From the NCBI GenBank assembly GCA_023416995.1, contig JAEZGI010000043.1:1-39619 (forward strand): DNA of 39,619 nt, in the 5' to 3' direction. This stretch comes from Bacteroidota bacterium (lineage in GTDB: Bacteria; Bacteroidota; Bacteroidia; Chitinophagales; Chitinophagaceae). This document shows positions 1-7,911 of this stretch, in pieces; positions within the stretch are counted from its first letter, which is position 1, and each line of letters opens with the position of its first letter. The notes beneath the pieces are model-generated. The model worked only from the letters and a program-made list of their open reading frames with translations, had not been told where the DNA came from and searched no databases. The translations under genes were made by a program, and so were the position numbers.

Positions 1-163
1 AGTTCCCTTCGATCCAGACATGACGTGGTGATGGTGGAAGAACGTGGACCCTGACCTGCGGCGCTGCAGGACGAACTCTAACAAAAACCTGGGCACCTGC
101 GGTCCAGGAGAAACCAACTATCATAGCGGACAACAATAAGAATTTTGTGAACTTCTTTTTCAT
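1..163 (-). CDS. Secreted WxxGxW-type small protein, 5' part only
   Basis: An ATG at 161-163 on the minus strand opens a frame that runs off the left edge of the window (54 complete codons). The N-terminus is a clear signal peptide: a KKK basic start, a hydrophobic stretch with LLLSAMIVGFSW, then a cleavage-type end TAGAQ around residues 21-25. After it comes a Pro/Val/Arg-rich segment that ends in PRHVWIEGN, with the next base being T. This fits the start of the WxxGxW repeat seen in many short Bacteroidota secreted proteins, whose function is unknown. The gene reads away from fusA. The strand-specific signal peptide makes it likely real despite its short visible length. Family assignment is by motif memory and rests on one incomplete repeat. 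Confidence 0.7.
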   Translation of the reverse strand, partial: MKKKFTKFLLLSAMIVGFSWTAGAQVFVRVRPAAPQVRVHVLPPSPRHVWIEGN

Positions 164-257
164 ATATCATCGTTTTATGATTCTTGGAAGGACACAAAAG
201 AGAAGGGTTTAACCAATGAGGCTTTGTTAACAATTTTTTGAAAGGGCGAAAAAAAAA

Positions 258-276
258 GCCCCCAGAATCTGGGGGC
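258..276 (-). terminator. Rho-independent terminator of fusA
   Basis: A perfect 8-bp stem GCCCCCAG/CTGGGGGC (258-265 with 269-276) has a 3-base loop. On the minus strand it is followed by a run of nine U (249-257). It lies 23 bp past the fusA stop codon. The U-tract side shows it works for the minus strand. Confidence 0.93.
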
Positions 277-299
277 CTTTGTATAACACGTGCCAGGTC

Positions 300-2444
300 T
301 TAATCAACCTTAGCCTTACCTTTTACTTTTGCTACTACCTCTTCTGCGATATTGTTTGGAGCAGGAGCATAGTGACTGAATTCCATTGTTGAAGTTGCAC
401 GTCCGGAAGACAATGAACGCAATTGCGTTACATATCCGAACATCTCACTTAATGGCACTTTCGCGCGGATCACCTGAACGCCGTGTCTGCTATCCATGCC
501 TTCCAGCATACCGCGACGACGGTTAAGGTCACCTGTAACATCACCCATATACTGATCAGGAGTCAATACTTCAACCTTCATGATCGGTTCGAGCAAAGTT
601 GGTTTTGCCTTACGGGCCGCTTCACGGAATCCCTGTTTTGCACAAAGCTCGAAGCTCATTGCATCAGAATCCACTGCGTGGAAGCTACCATCAAATACTC
701 TTACTTTCATATTATCCAGTGGATAGTTTGCAAGCACACCATTTTTCATAGCCTGCTCAAAACCTTTCTGGATAGCCGGAACAAACTCACGTGGAATAGA
801 TCCACCAAAGATATCGTTCACAAACTGGTATTGTCCTTTACCTTCTTTCAGGAATTCTTCATCGGCAGGTCCGATCTCGAACACGATATCAGCAAACTTA
901 CCACGACCACCGGTTTGCTTTTTCAGCGTTTCGCGGTGTTCAACAGTTTTGCCTAATGATTCTTTATAAGCAACCTGTGGTGCACCCTGGTTGATTTCAA
1001 CTTTGAACTCGCGTTTCATACGGTCAACGATGATCTCAAGGTGTAACTCACCCATACCCTGGAGAATGGTTTGTCCTGTTTCTTCGTCTGTGTTCACACG
1101 AAGTGTTGGATCTTCCTCAACAAGTTTGGCAATTGCCATACCCATTTTATCTACGTCTGCCTGAGTTTTTGGCTCGATTGCAATCGCGATTACAGGCTCA
1201 GGGAAGGTCATTGATTCGAGAACGATCGGATGATCTTCGTTACAAAGAGTGTCGCCGGTTTTGATATCCTTAAAACCAACAGCAGCGCCAATATCACCAG
1301 CTTCGATGAAATCGATCGGATGTTGCTTGTTAGCGTGCATCTGCATGATACGGCTGATACGCTCGTTTTTGCCGGTACGTGTGTTCAGCACATAGCTTCC
1401 ACTGTCCAGTCTGCCGGAATATGCCCGGAAGAACGCAAGACGTCCCACGAATGGATCAGTCATGATTTTGAAAGCGAGTGCAGCAAACGGTCCTTTTGGA
1501 TCGGCAGTGCGGGTGATTTCTTCTCCTGTATCAGGATTAGTACCTGTAACTGCTTCGATATCCAAAGGTCCTGGCAGGTAACGAACGATCGCATCCAACG
1601 CTGTTTGTACACCCTTGTTTTTGAAGGATGATCCACACATCATCGGGATGATCGAAATATCGATAGTTGCCTTCCGGATCGCCTCATGTATTTCAGCTTC
1701 AGTGATCGTGTTAGGATCATCAAAGAATTTTTCAAGCAAATTATCATCGTAGTCAGCAACAGCTTCGATCAGGTGTTGTCTCCATTCTTCAACATCAGCC
1801 TGCATTTCTTCAGGAATCGGAACTTCCTTGAAGGTCATACCCTGCGTAGCATCATCCCAGATCATACCTTTCATGGTGATCAGGTCAACCACGCCCTTGA
1901 AGCTATCTTCTGCACCAATAGGCAATTGCAGTGGAACGGCTTTAGCACCGAGCATTTCTTTCACTTGTTTTACAACATTCAGAAAGTCTGCACCGGAACG
2001 GTCCATTTTGTTTACGAACCCGATACGTGGAACTTTATATTTATTCGCCTGGCGCCAAACGGTCTCAGACTGTGGTTCAACGCCGGATACAGCGCAGAAA
2101 AGCGCGAGTAATCCATCAAGAACACGCAATGAACGTTCTACCTCCACGGTGAAATCCACGTGGCCCGGGGTATCGATGATGTTAAATTTGTATTGCTTGG
2201 TATCTGCAACTTTTTTTCCCTGGATTGTAGGGAAGTTCCAGAAGCAAGTTGTTGCAGCAGAGGTGATTGTAATACCTCTCTCCTGCTCCTGCGCCATCCA
2301 GTCCATGGTTGCGGCACCATCATGCACCTCTCCAATCTTGTGGTTAACGCCCGTATAGTACAGGATACGTTCTGTTGTGGTGGTTTTACCGGCATCAATG
2401 TGAGCCGCAATACCAAAGTTTCGTTGAAATCTTAAGTCTGCCAT
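300..2444 (-). CDS. fusA: Elongation factor G
   Basis: EF-G is the cytosolic translational GTPase that drives ribosome translocation and, with RRF, ribosome recycling. The 714-residue product has the full set of G motifs: AHIDAGKT (about 14-21), RGITI (56-60), DTPGH (91-95) and NKMD (145-148). Domains II to V follow, with the domain IV tip region around RGKFADIVFEIGP. Length is normal for the family. The start MADLRFQRNFGIAAHID matches the usual N-terminus and lies about 63 bp below a TAACTTTG box. It does not follow rpsG directly, as it does in the classical str operon. It has its own promoter and terminator, and neither rpsJ nor tuf follows it. This is a complete, ordinary housekeeping copy. 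Confidence 0.98.
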   Translation of the reverse strand: MADLRFQRNFGIAAHIDAGKTTTTERILYYTGVNHKIGEVHDGAATMDWMAQEQERGITITSAATTCFWNFPTIQGKKVADTKQYKFNIIDTPGHVDFTVEVERSLRVLDGLLALFCAVSGVEPQSETVWRQANKYKVPRIGFVNKMDRSGADFLNVVKQVKEMLGAKAVPLQLPIGAEDSFKGVVDLITMKGMIWDDATQGMTFKEVPIPEEMQADVEEWRQHLIEAVADYDDNLLEKFFDDPNTITEAEIHEAIRKATIDISIIPMMCGSSFKNKGVQTALDAIVRYLPGPLDIEAVTGTNPDTGEEITRTADPKGPFAALAFKIMTDPFVGRLAFFRAYSGRLDSGSYVLNTRTGKNERISRIMQMHANKQHPIDFIEAGDIGAAVGFKDIKTGDTLCNEDHPIVLESMTFPEPVIAIAIEPKTQADVDKMGMAIAKLVEEDPTLRVNTDEETGQTILQGMGELHLEIIVDRMKREFKVEINQGAPQVAYKESLGKTVEHRETLKKQTGGRGKFADIVFEIGPADEEFLKEGKGQYQFVNDIFGGSIPREFVPAIQKGFEQAMKNGVLANYPLDNMKVRVFDGSFHAVDSDAMSFELCAKQGFREAARKAKPTLLEPIMKVEVLTPDQYMGDVTGDLNRRRGMLEGMDSRHGVQVIRAKVPLSEMFGYVTQLRSLSSGRATSTMEFSHYAPAPNNIAEEVVAKVKGKAKVD

Positions 2445-2506
2445 GACTTGGTTAGTTTACTTTTAAATTTGAAACAGGAACAAAATATTCCTGAATTTTT
2501 GGTGCG

Positions 2507-2514
2507 CAAAGTTA
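2507..2514 (-). promoter_or_regulatory. Bacteroidota-type -7 box of fusA
   Basis: TAACTTTG on the minus strand matches TAnnTTTG exactly. The expected transcription start is near 2501, giving a leader of about 55 bases before the fusA ATG at 2444. A T-rich TTTC/TTG region about 20 bp upstream could serve as the -33 element. The rest of the 2515-2690 spacer shows nothing recognisable. Confidence 0.6.
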
Positions 2515-2693
2515 CGTAAAATCAATCGAAATATGACACAGCTTCCCAATATATAACCCGCGATATAAGGACGTTCCGTAAATAGTTGGTAATCAGTATG
2601 TTCAAACGTCTGTTTTTCCTTCCCGAATGCAGTATCGGCAGAGCCGGCGGATAATTAACGTTTCATATGATCGGGCAGGTTAAAAACACGAAA

Positions 2694-2712
2694 GCCCCAC
2701 AATTTGCGGGGC
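2694..2712 (-). terminator. Terminator of the T9SS surface-protein gene
   Basis: A 7-bp stem (2694-2700 with 2706-2712, one G-U pair when read on the minus strand) has a 5-base AT loop. TTTCGTGTTTTT follows on the minus strand. It lies just after the stop codon at 2745, so the gene upstream of fusA ends before the fusA promoter. Confidence 0.8.
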
Positions 2713-2744
2713 CTTCAGTGCCGTAATCAAAATAACCATTGTAA

Positions 2745-5700
2745 CTATTCAAACATGACCTTGTGCGAACTGATCTCTCCCGTGCTTAGATTATTTATTT
2801 TCAGAACATATACGCCTGGTTTGGCAGCAGACGGTCTGCGGTATTTCAACGTAGTGTTCAGCACATTCTGGTGAACGGCTTCATAGATCACCTGGCCGGT
2901 TACATTCACCACAGACAGTTTTAATGTCTGCGCTTCTTTGTTACTCACTGAAACATTCATTACATCTTTAACAGGGTTCGGGTAAACTGAAATTCCTGTC
3001 GTAGTAGTGTTTTTGAATGCAACCACATTGGTGTAAGTAAATTTATTGCTGTTGCGGTTTATCCTTACGCGGTAGAAGGCAGCACCATTTTGTGCCTGGT
3101 TATCTGTATAGTAATACAAACTTCTTTCTTGTTTTTTGGCACTCACCTTTGCTACAGGTTTGAAGTCACCGTCTTTGGTAAAGCTTTTTTCCACGATGTA
3201 TTCAAAGATGTCGGACTCATTTCCAACTGCCCAGTTTAACTGGTTCAGACCATTTATCTTTTTACCATCCAGGGTAACCTTTGAACTCAGGATGATTCCA
3301 CAATAGTCGCGTACAGAGAAGTAAGAAACCTGTGTAAGACAGCCACCATTCACTGAAGCCTTGGCTACATACATCCCGGTATCTGATGGCATCAGGTATG
3401 GGATATCATATGAATGACCGGTACCTACAGGGATTGAATCATTTGGTCCATTCATTTTAAACCACTGGTAGGTTGCATTTGGTATAGTATCCACATTCAA
3501 CACAATGGCATTATAGAAACAGTTTGCAGTCTGCCTGATTATTGTGTTGGCGAGTGGAAGAATGCTAACGTCATTAAGCGTTGCATTACCACATACATCA
3601 ACAGAACGCAAACGTATCAGCGAGTATATAGTACCGTTATTGATATTGAATACAGGCATCGGTTGTGCAGGAGCTATGATCGATGGAGAAGCCGGATAGC
3701 TTCCGATAACCTCATAACTAAATGGCCCAACACCACCGGTTACCGATGCACCCACACTGAAACTGTTATTATCGCACTGATAAGCGGCAGATTGTTGCAA
3801 CTCAGGGAATGCATATGGATGAAGGGTGAAGGTGTCGTATAATTTCGGACTGCAGGTAGCCACCGAATACTCAATTACATAAGTGGCAGGCTCCATGTTA
3901 TTGAAACTATACACTCCGCCTGGAGCCGTTACCGCAGTGAGGTTAGCTGTTGCACCATTCTTACGGATGATTTTTGGTGTAACATTACCAAAATTTGAAC
4001 TGGTAGTTACCACGATGTCTCCACTTCCGTTTTGCCATACACCGCTCGGACACTTTGCATTAGTGATTATGTTTTTATTGAACCAGCTTGATACCGGCAG
4101 AATCTCCACTGTATCCCGGCCACCACAGTTATCAATTCCAACTACCCGATACCTTAATCCAGCACCCAATCCTGGCAATCCATCAACACTGACAGTAGCA
4201 CCTGATCCGGAAGTGGTGCGAACCAGCGTGCCCAGTGGACTGTACACCTCAACTGTATACGAAGCTAATCCGGTGATAAATTGTACACTTAAATTAGTCT
4301 GACCGATTGTGCAGTTAGCCGTAGACGTTACATTAACATCAGAAGGTGTTGCTGTTGCTGAAAACGATCGCACAATTGTTGTATCGTAACATGTGTTTAC
4401 GATCCGCATCTGGTACGCACCGTAAGGAAGCGTAAAAGTTCCGTTGTTATTTGAGGCTACCAGAACATTCGACGAATTATAAACATTATATGTGGGGTTT
4501 GTAAGATGGTCGGCACCGTGAACTGACGCGCGGAACCCTGAGCAGGTCGGATTATCAGTCTGAACAGTACCGCCAACAGGTATAGGACGAAGTCTTGTAA
4601 AGCTGCGCACGATGGTCGTGTCATAACAGCCAACACTGTTTGTAAGTCTGATCGTATACGAGCCGTATGGCAGGTTATGAAACTGTCCATTGTTTTCGCA
4701 ACGGATCAGGTTATCATCTTTATCGTACAAACAAACAGAAGGATTGGTAAGATTCGTACCGTTGATTGCTGCTGTGAACGTTGAGCATGTTTCGTTGGAA
4801 TATGCAGGAGCCGAAGCTGCTACAGGCAAAGGAGCCGAAGCACTGATACAACGGGAAATAACTGTATCAGTACAAAGATTTGACATCCGTATACAATAAT
4901 TGCCATAAGCTAATCCCGGAAAAGAGCCCGTTCCATTACACATTACCAGGTTACCCGCATTATCATACAAGCAATACTGTGGATTGTTAAGATTAGAACC
5001 TGTGCCAATGCTAATGGAGAAGGTATTACACCCGAAACCACCCGTCGAAACTGTGCCCATTACCGGTATCGGTTTGATGGCTTCAAAAAGTCTGTCGATT
5101 GTGATATTACCGCACAAATCCACCATCCTGATGGTATATTTTCCATAAGGTACATTGTTGAAAGTTCCATTGCTACTTGTTGCAACCTCTGCACCAGTAC
5201 TGTCTAACAACCGGTAACTGGGTGAAATGAGATTTGACTGACCCGTTACGGCTGCAGTTACAGTGCTACATGCATAATTACTTACAGTTACATTGGCCGC
5301 TAAAGCCGGTGTATTTTTTGTTGCAGAAACCGAACGTGTGATTGTTGTATCATAACAGGAGTCATACAATCTTACAGTATAATTTCCATATGGTAAACCT
5401 GTAAAAACACCACTGGTATTGCAGGCCAGTTCAACATTGGCACTGTTTATAATACAAAACTGCGGTTTCGAGAGGTTTGATTTACTACCAACAGTTGCTG
5501 TAAAAGTATTACATGCGCGGTCACTCACAGCTACTGTACTACCTATGCCAGGCCTGGCGTTATCCACCCAGCTAAAATAACTGTAAGTACCACAATGATC
5601 CACTGCAACAACCTGTAATGTTCTCCTGGTTTCTTTAGAAACCCTGAAAGTTCTGTTTGTTGACCACACTGTATCACCTGCACCACGAATCACACCATAT

Positions 5701-6404
5701 TTGAATCCGTTGAAATAACTTCCTGAAGCGTTTGTCCGTCCCTTGTTGTCGGTAGCTGTAACTACTACATTGACGGTATCGCATCCTACCTTGGTTATTG
5801 CAGCAGAGATGGTCCAGGTATAATTAAGAATGCCGGCTATCCGGGTTTGCATCCCACCGCAGGAATCCCGCAACTGCACAGAGTATGTTCCTGCTGGCAG
5901 ACCGGTAAATGACCCGGTATTATTTGACATACCGATATTGCTTGTGGAAGGAGCAACGATGGTGTAGGTAAATGGACTCCGGCCATTTGTCAGACCGGTT
6001 ACACTGATGGTACCATCTGTACCATTGGTACAGGTAACATCTGTTGAAGTGAGTCCGAACCGCGGATCACTATATGAACCTGGTACCACCACCGAAGTTT
6101 CGGTCACTTCGCAGTTGTTACCGATATCTTTTACAGTAACGGCATAGGTCCCCGCTGGCAATCCACTAATAACACTGGAAGATGTAAAGGTGGTGCTAAC
6201 AGGTCCAACTGCTTTGTAATTGTAATTCCCCGAACCGCCAGAAGCAGTTACCGAAATAGTACCGGTAGCGATACAACGGGATTCGGTTGTACTGTAAGTA
6301 GCAGTAAAAGAGGAACAGTCCTGCGCAACCGAGGTAGCGACGAAAATAAGGTTTAACAAGAAGGCATAACAATAGCCTTTGTAAGGGTAGAGATCTAGTT
6401 TCAT
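2745..6404 (-). CDS. Large T9SS-secreted repeat protein (SprB-like repeats, C-terminal sorting domain)
   Basis: A 1219-residue exported protein of unknown function. Residues 1-28 form a signal peptide ending in TSVAQ. Residues about 45-185 hold two SprB-like repeats, each with a SGGSGNYNY-type start and GLPAGTY[AS]V followed by a Cys. Residues about 291-690 are five tandem modules of 80-81 residues. A Cys-containing Ig-like part follows to about 1036, then a fibronectin-like segment (about 1050-1130). The last 80 residues are a type A T9SS sorting domain (GISVYPNPVKD, then VVNVTGQVIYE, GVYVLKI and a C-terminal HKVMFE). The established family role is secretion through the outer membrane and cell-surface attachment; an adhesin or motility-type role is inferred. 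It lies between rpsG and fusA, with its own terminator and a weak promoter candidate. The ATG start directly precedes the signal peptide. Confidence 0.9.
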   Translation of the reverse strand: MKLDLYPYKGYCYAFLLNLIFVATSVAQDCSSFTATYSTTESRCIATGTISVTASGGSGNYNYKAVGPVSTTFTSSSVISGLPAGTYAVTVKDIGNNCEVTETSVVVPGSYSDPRFGLTSTDVTCTNGTDGTISVTGLTNGRSPFTYTIVAPSTSNIGMSNNTGSFTGLPAGTYSVQLRDSCGGMQTRIAGILNYTWTISAAITKVGCDTVNVVVTATDNKGRTNASGSYFNGFKYGVIRGAGDTVWSTNRTFRVSKETRRTLQVVAVDHCGTYSYFSWVDNARPGIGSTVAVSDRACNTFTATVGSKSNLSKPQFCIINSANVELACNTSGVFTGLPYGNYTVRLYDSCYDTTITRSVSATKNTPALAANVTVSNYACSTVTAAVTGQSNLISPSYRLLDSTGAEVATSSNGTFNNVPYGKYTIRMVDLCGNITIDRLFEAIKPIPVMGTVSTGGFGCNTFSISIGTGSNLNNPQYCLYDNAGNLVMCNGTGSFPGLAYGNYCIRMSNLCTDTVISRCISASAPLPVAASAPAYSNETCSTFTAAINGTNLTNPSVCLYDKDDNLIRCENNGQFHNLPYGSYTIRLTNSVGCYDTTIVRSFTRLRPIPVGGTVQTDNPTCSGFRASVHGADHLTNPTYNVYNSSNVLVASNNNGTFTLPYGAYQMRIVNTCYDTTIVRSFSATATPSDVNVTSTANCTIGQTNLSVQFITGLASYTVEVYSPLGTLVRTTSGSGATVSVDGLPGLGAGLRYRVVGIDNCGGRDTVEILPVSSWFNKNIITNAKCPSGVWQNGSGDIVVTTSSNFGNVTPKIIRKNGATANLTAVTAPGGVYSFNNMEPATYVIEYSVATCSPKLYDTFTLHPYAFPELQQSAAYQCDNNSFSVGASVTGGVGPFSYEVIGSYPASPSIIAPAQPMPVFNINNGTIYSLIRLRSVDVCGNATLNDVSILPLANTIIRQTANCFYNAIVLNVDTIPNATYQWFKMNGPNDSIPVGTGHSYDIPYLMPSDTGMYVAKASVNGGCLTQVSYFSVRDYCGIILSSKVTLDGKKINGLNQLNWAVGNESDIFEYIVEKSFTKDGDFKPVAKVSAKKQERSLYYYTDNQAQNGAAFYRVRINRNSNKFTYTNVVAFKNTTTTGISVYPNPVKDVMNVSVSNKEAQTLKLSVVNVTGQVIYEAVHQNVLNTTLKYRRPSAAKPGVYVLKINNLSTGEISSHKVMFE
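4335..5534 (-). repeat. Five tandem 80-81-residue coding modules
   Basis: Within the T9SS protein, residues about 291-690 repeat one pattern five times. Each module has a conserved early Cys (residues 298, 379, 459, 540 and 621; spacing 81, 80, 81, 81) followed by a TFTA-like strand. Next come NLxxP and a [YC]-x-[LI]-Y-[DN] strand, then NG.F..LPYGxY.[IV]R, and a closing CYDTTI.RSF-like strand. The period is about 242 bp. The copies differ at most positions, so the duplication is old rather than a recent exact repeat. Confidence 0.85.
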
Positions 6405-6447
6405 AGAGTCACTTTCTAAGGATTACGGATAGAACAAATACTCAGGA

Positions 6448-6455
6448 CAAAGGAA
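6448..6455 (-). promoter_or_regulatory. Candidate -7 box of the T9SS surface-protein gene
   Basis: The minus strand reads TTCCTTTG, one mismatch from TAnnTTTG. A TTG lies about 20 bp upstream as a possible -33 element. The leader to the ATG at 6404 would be about 38 bases. This is weak evidence on its own. Confidence 0.35.
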
Positions 6456-6479
6456 AAGTAAAATTACGGTTCATGCAAG

Positions 6480-6800
6480 TGGTTTCCCTTAACCGGGAGG
6501 TAAAATCCATAAGAGAAACCTAAGTGTTAACCTGTACTACATATATTGTATATTACATATATATTCCTATGTCGTATTGAATCTTAAGTCTTTGCAAGAA
6601 GGAGTTCAATTAAGCAACACACATAAGTGAATTCTTAATGTGAGAAAAGAAAAATGCAGAAATTACGGTATTCAGGTAAAACTACGTATGAAAAAAATGA
6701 GGGTTTTGACCGTTTTGCAGTGCAGGTGATTCGGATTCAGGACAGTTGCTGAGTCAGGAGCTTTCATTCGGGCAACAACGGTACCCGGTTTGGCTTGCAC
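6480..6800. other. Non-coding spacer between rpsG terminator and T9SS gene
   Basis: About 320 bp with no supported gene. It includes an AT-rich stretch around 6538-6570 made of overlapping TACATATA/TATATTA words. No tRNA-like or riboswitch-like structure was recognised. Only very short open frames occur, and none has a convincing start region. Confidence 0.5.
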
Positions 6801-6806
6801 CAAATT

Positions 6807-6836
6807 AGTAAAGCCATCCCTGAGGATGGCTTTACT
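6807..6836. terminator. Terminator after rpsG
   Basis: A perfect 13-bp inverted repeat AGTAAAGCCATCC / GGATGGCTTTACT encloses a CTGA loop. It lies 28 bp past the rpsG stop codon. The stem ends in an A/T-rich base on both strands, so it could work in both directions. It closes the rpsL-rpsG transcript and separates it from the downstream T9SS gene and fusA. Confidence 0.85.
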
Positions 6837-6863
6837 GTATAAAGGCTTGAATAAATCTATGGG

Positions 6864-7331
6864 TTACACGCGGAAGTGTGCAAAAGCCTTGTTGGCTTCA
6901 GCCATACGGTGTGTATCTTCTTTCTTTTTAAACGCACCACCTTCACCTTTGGAAGCTGCTACGATTTCCTGAGAAAGTTTTTCAGACATGCTACGGCCGT
7001 TCCTGTCGCGGCTGTAACGGATCAGCCATTTGATGCTCAGGGAGATCTTACGATCTGCACGAACCTCAGAAGGGATCTGGAAAGTCGCTCCACCAATACG
7101 GCGGCTACGTACTTCTACAGCTGGTGTTACGTTGGTCAGGGCCTTTTTCCAAACTTCATACCCGTTTTCACCGGTTTGCTTGGAAACGCGATCCATCGCA
7201 TCGTAAAATATATTGAAAGCGGTATTCTTTTTACCTTGCCACATCAGGTTGTTAACAAAACGGCTCACAAGAGCATCGCCATATCTTGCATCAGGAGCAG
7301 GGGCGATTTTTTTGGCTTTAGTCTTCCTCAT
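6864..7331 (-). CDS. rpsG: 30S ribosomal protein S7
   Basis: S7 nucleates assembly of the 30S head by binding the 3' domain of 16S rRNA and contacts the E site. The 155-residue product has the family pattern: an N-terminal MRKTKAKK basic tail, then DARYGDALVSRFVNNLM, then GGATFQIPSEVR (about residues 79-90) and the C-terminal helix ending AFAHFRV. Length is normal. It starts 24 bp after the rpsL stop codon, so the two are almost certainly co-transcribed. S7 can act as a translational repressor of the str operon in enterobacteria; no such site was identified here. Confidence 0.98.
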   Translation of the reverse strand: MRKTKAKKIAPAPDARYGDALVSRFVNNLMWQGKKNTAFNIFYDAMDRVSKQTGENGYEVWKKALTNVTPAVEVRSRRIGGATFQIPSEVRADRKISLSIKWLIRYSRDRNGRSMSEKLSQEIVAASKGEGGAFKKKEDTHRMAEANKAFAHFRV

Positions 7332-7355
7332 CTATAATGATTTGTAATTGCTTGA

Positions 7356-7736
7356 TTATTTTTTAGCTTTTTCGCGCTTTGTACCATATTTAGAACGGCT
7401 CTGCTTGCGATCTTTCACACCAGCAGTATCCAGGCTACCACGAACGATGTGATAACGTACACCCGGCAAATCCTTCACACGACCACCTCTAACCAGTACG
7501 ATTGAGTGCTCCTGCAGGTTGTGACCTTCACCCGGAATATAAGCAATCACCTCAACCTTGTTAGTCAAACGAACCTTCGCTACTTTACGGAGCGCAGAGT
7601 TTGGTTTCTTAGGCGTGGTGGTATATACCCTGGTACAAACCCCTCTCCGGAACGGACAGGAATCCAGTGCCCTGGACTTACTTTTCGCTTTAATAATCTC
7701 TCTTCCTTTTCTTACCAATTGTTGAATAGTAGGCAT
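7356..7736 (-). CDS. rpsL: 30S ribosomal protein S12
   Basis: S12 is part of the decoding centre and controls translational accuracy. The 126-residue product carries the invariant RGVCTRVYTTTPKKPNSALR (about 31-50) and RGGRVKDLPGVRYH (about 83-96) segments. The two lysines whose replacement gives streptomycin resistance in other bacteria (K43 and K88 by the usual numbering) are both the wild-type Lys. The gene opens the rpsL-rpsG unit and has a good TACCTTTG box about 26 bp upstream. Length and sequence are ordinary for Bacteroidota. Confidence 0.98.
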   Translation of the reverse strand: MPTIQQLVRKGREIIKAKSKSRALDSCPFRRGVCTRVYTTTPKKPNSALRKVAKVRLTNKVEVIAYIPGEGHNLQEHSIVLVRGGRVKDLPGVRYHIVRGSLDTAGVKDRKQSRSKYGTKREKAKK

Positions 7737-7761
7737 TCTGAACCTTTTAAATTTGGGAGGG

Positions 7762-7769
7762 CAAAGGTA
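7762..7769 (-). promoter_or_regulatory. -7 box of the rpsL-rpsG unit
   Basis: TACCTTTG on the minus strand is an exact TAnnTTTG match. A T-rich CATTTTTCC lies about 18-20 bp upstream as a possible -33 region. The predicted start near 7756 leaves a leader of about 20 bases to the rpsL ATG, too short for an extended regulatory RNA. Confidence 0.65.
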
Positions 7770-7911
7770 AGGGCTTTTGTGGAAAAATGAAAATTATGCC
7801 AAAAAAAATATCTGTTCCTGCATGAATTAACGCTCCATTGCCACCGTTCCCCGCGATAATAACCGCATGGGGCGTGACTGCCTACCCGATACCCGGATAA
7901 AAAATAATTAA

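Noticed and set aside
2599..2658. 19-codon frame MFKRLFFLPECS... upstream of fusA
   Set aside because: Too short, with no promoter box at a sensible distance and no sign of translation.
6538..6570. AT-rich tract of TACATATA-like words as a possible origin or binding site
   Set aside because: Short and irregular, with no DnaA-box-like repeats or dnaA/dnaN neighbours; probably only AT-rich spacer.
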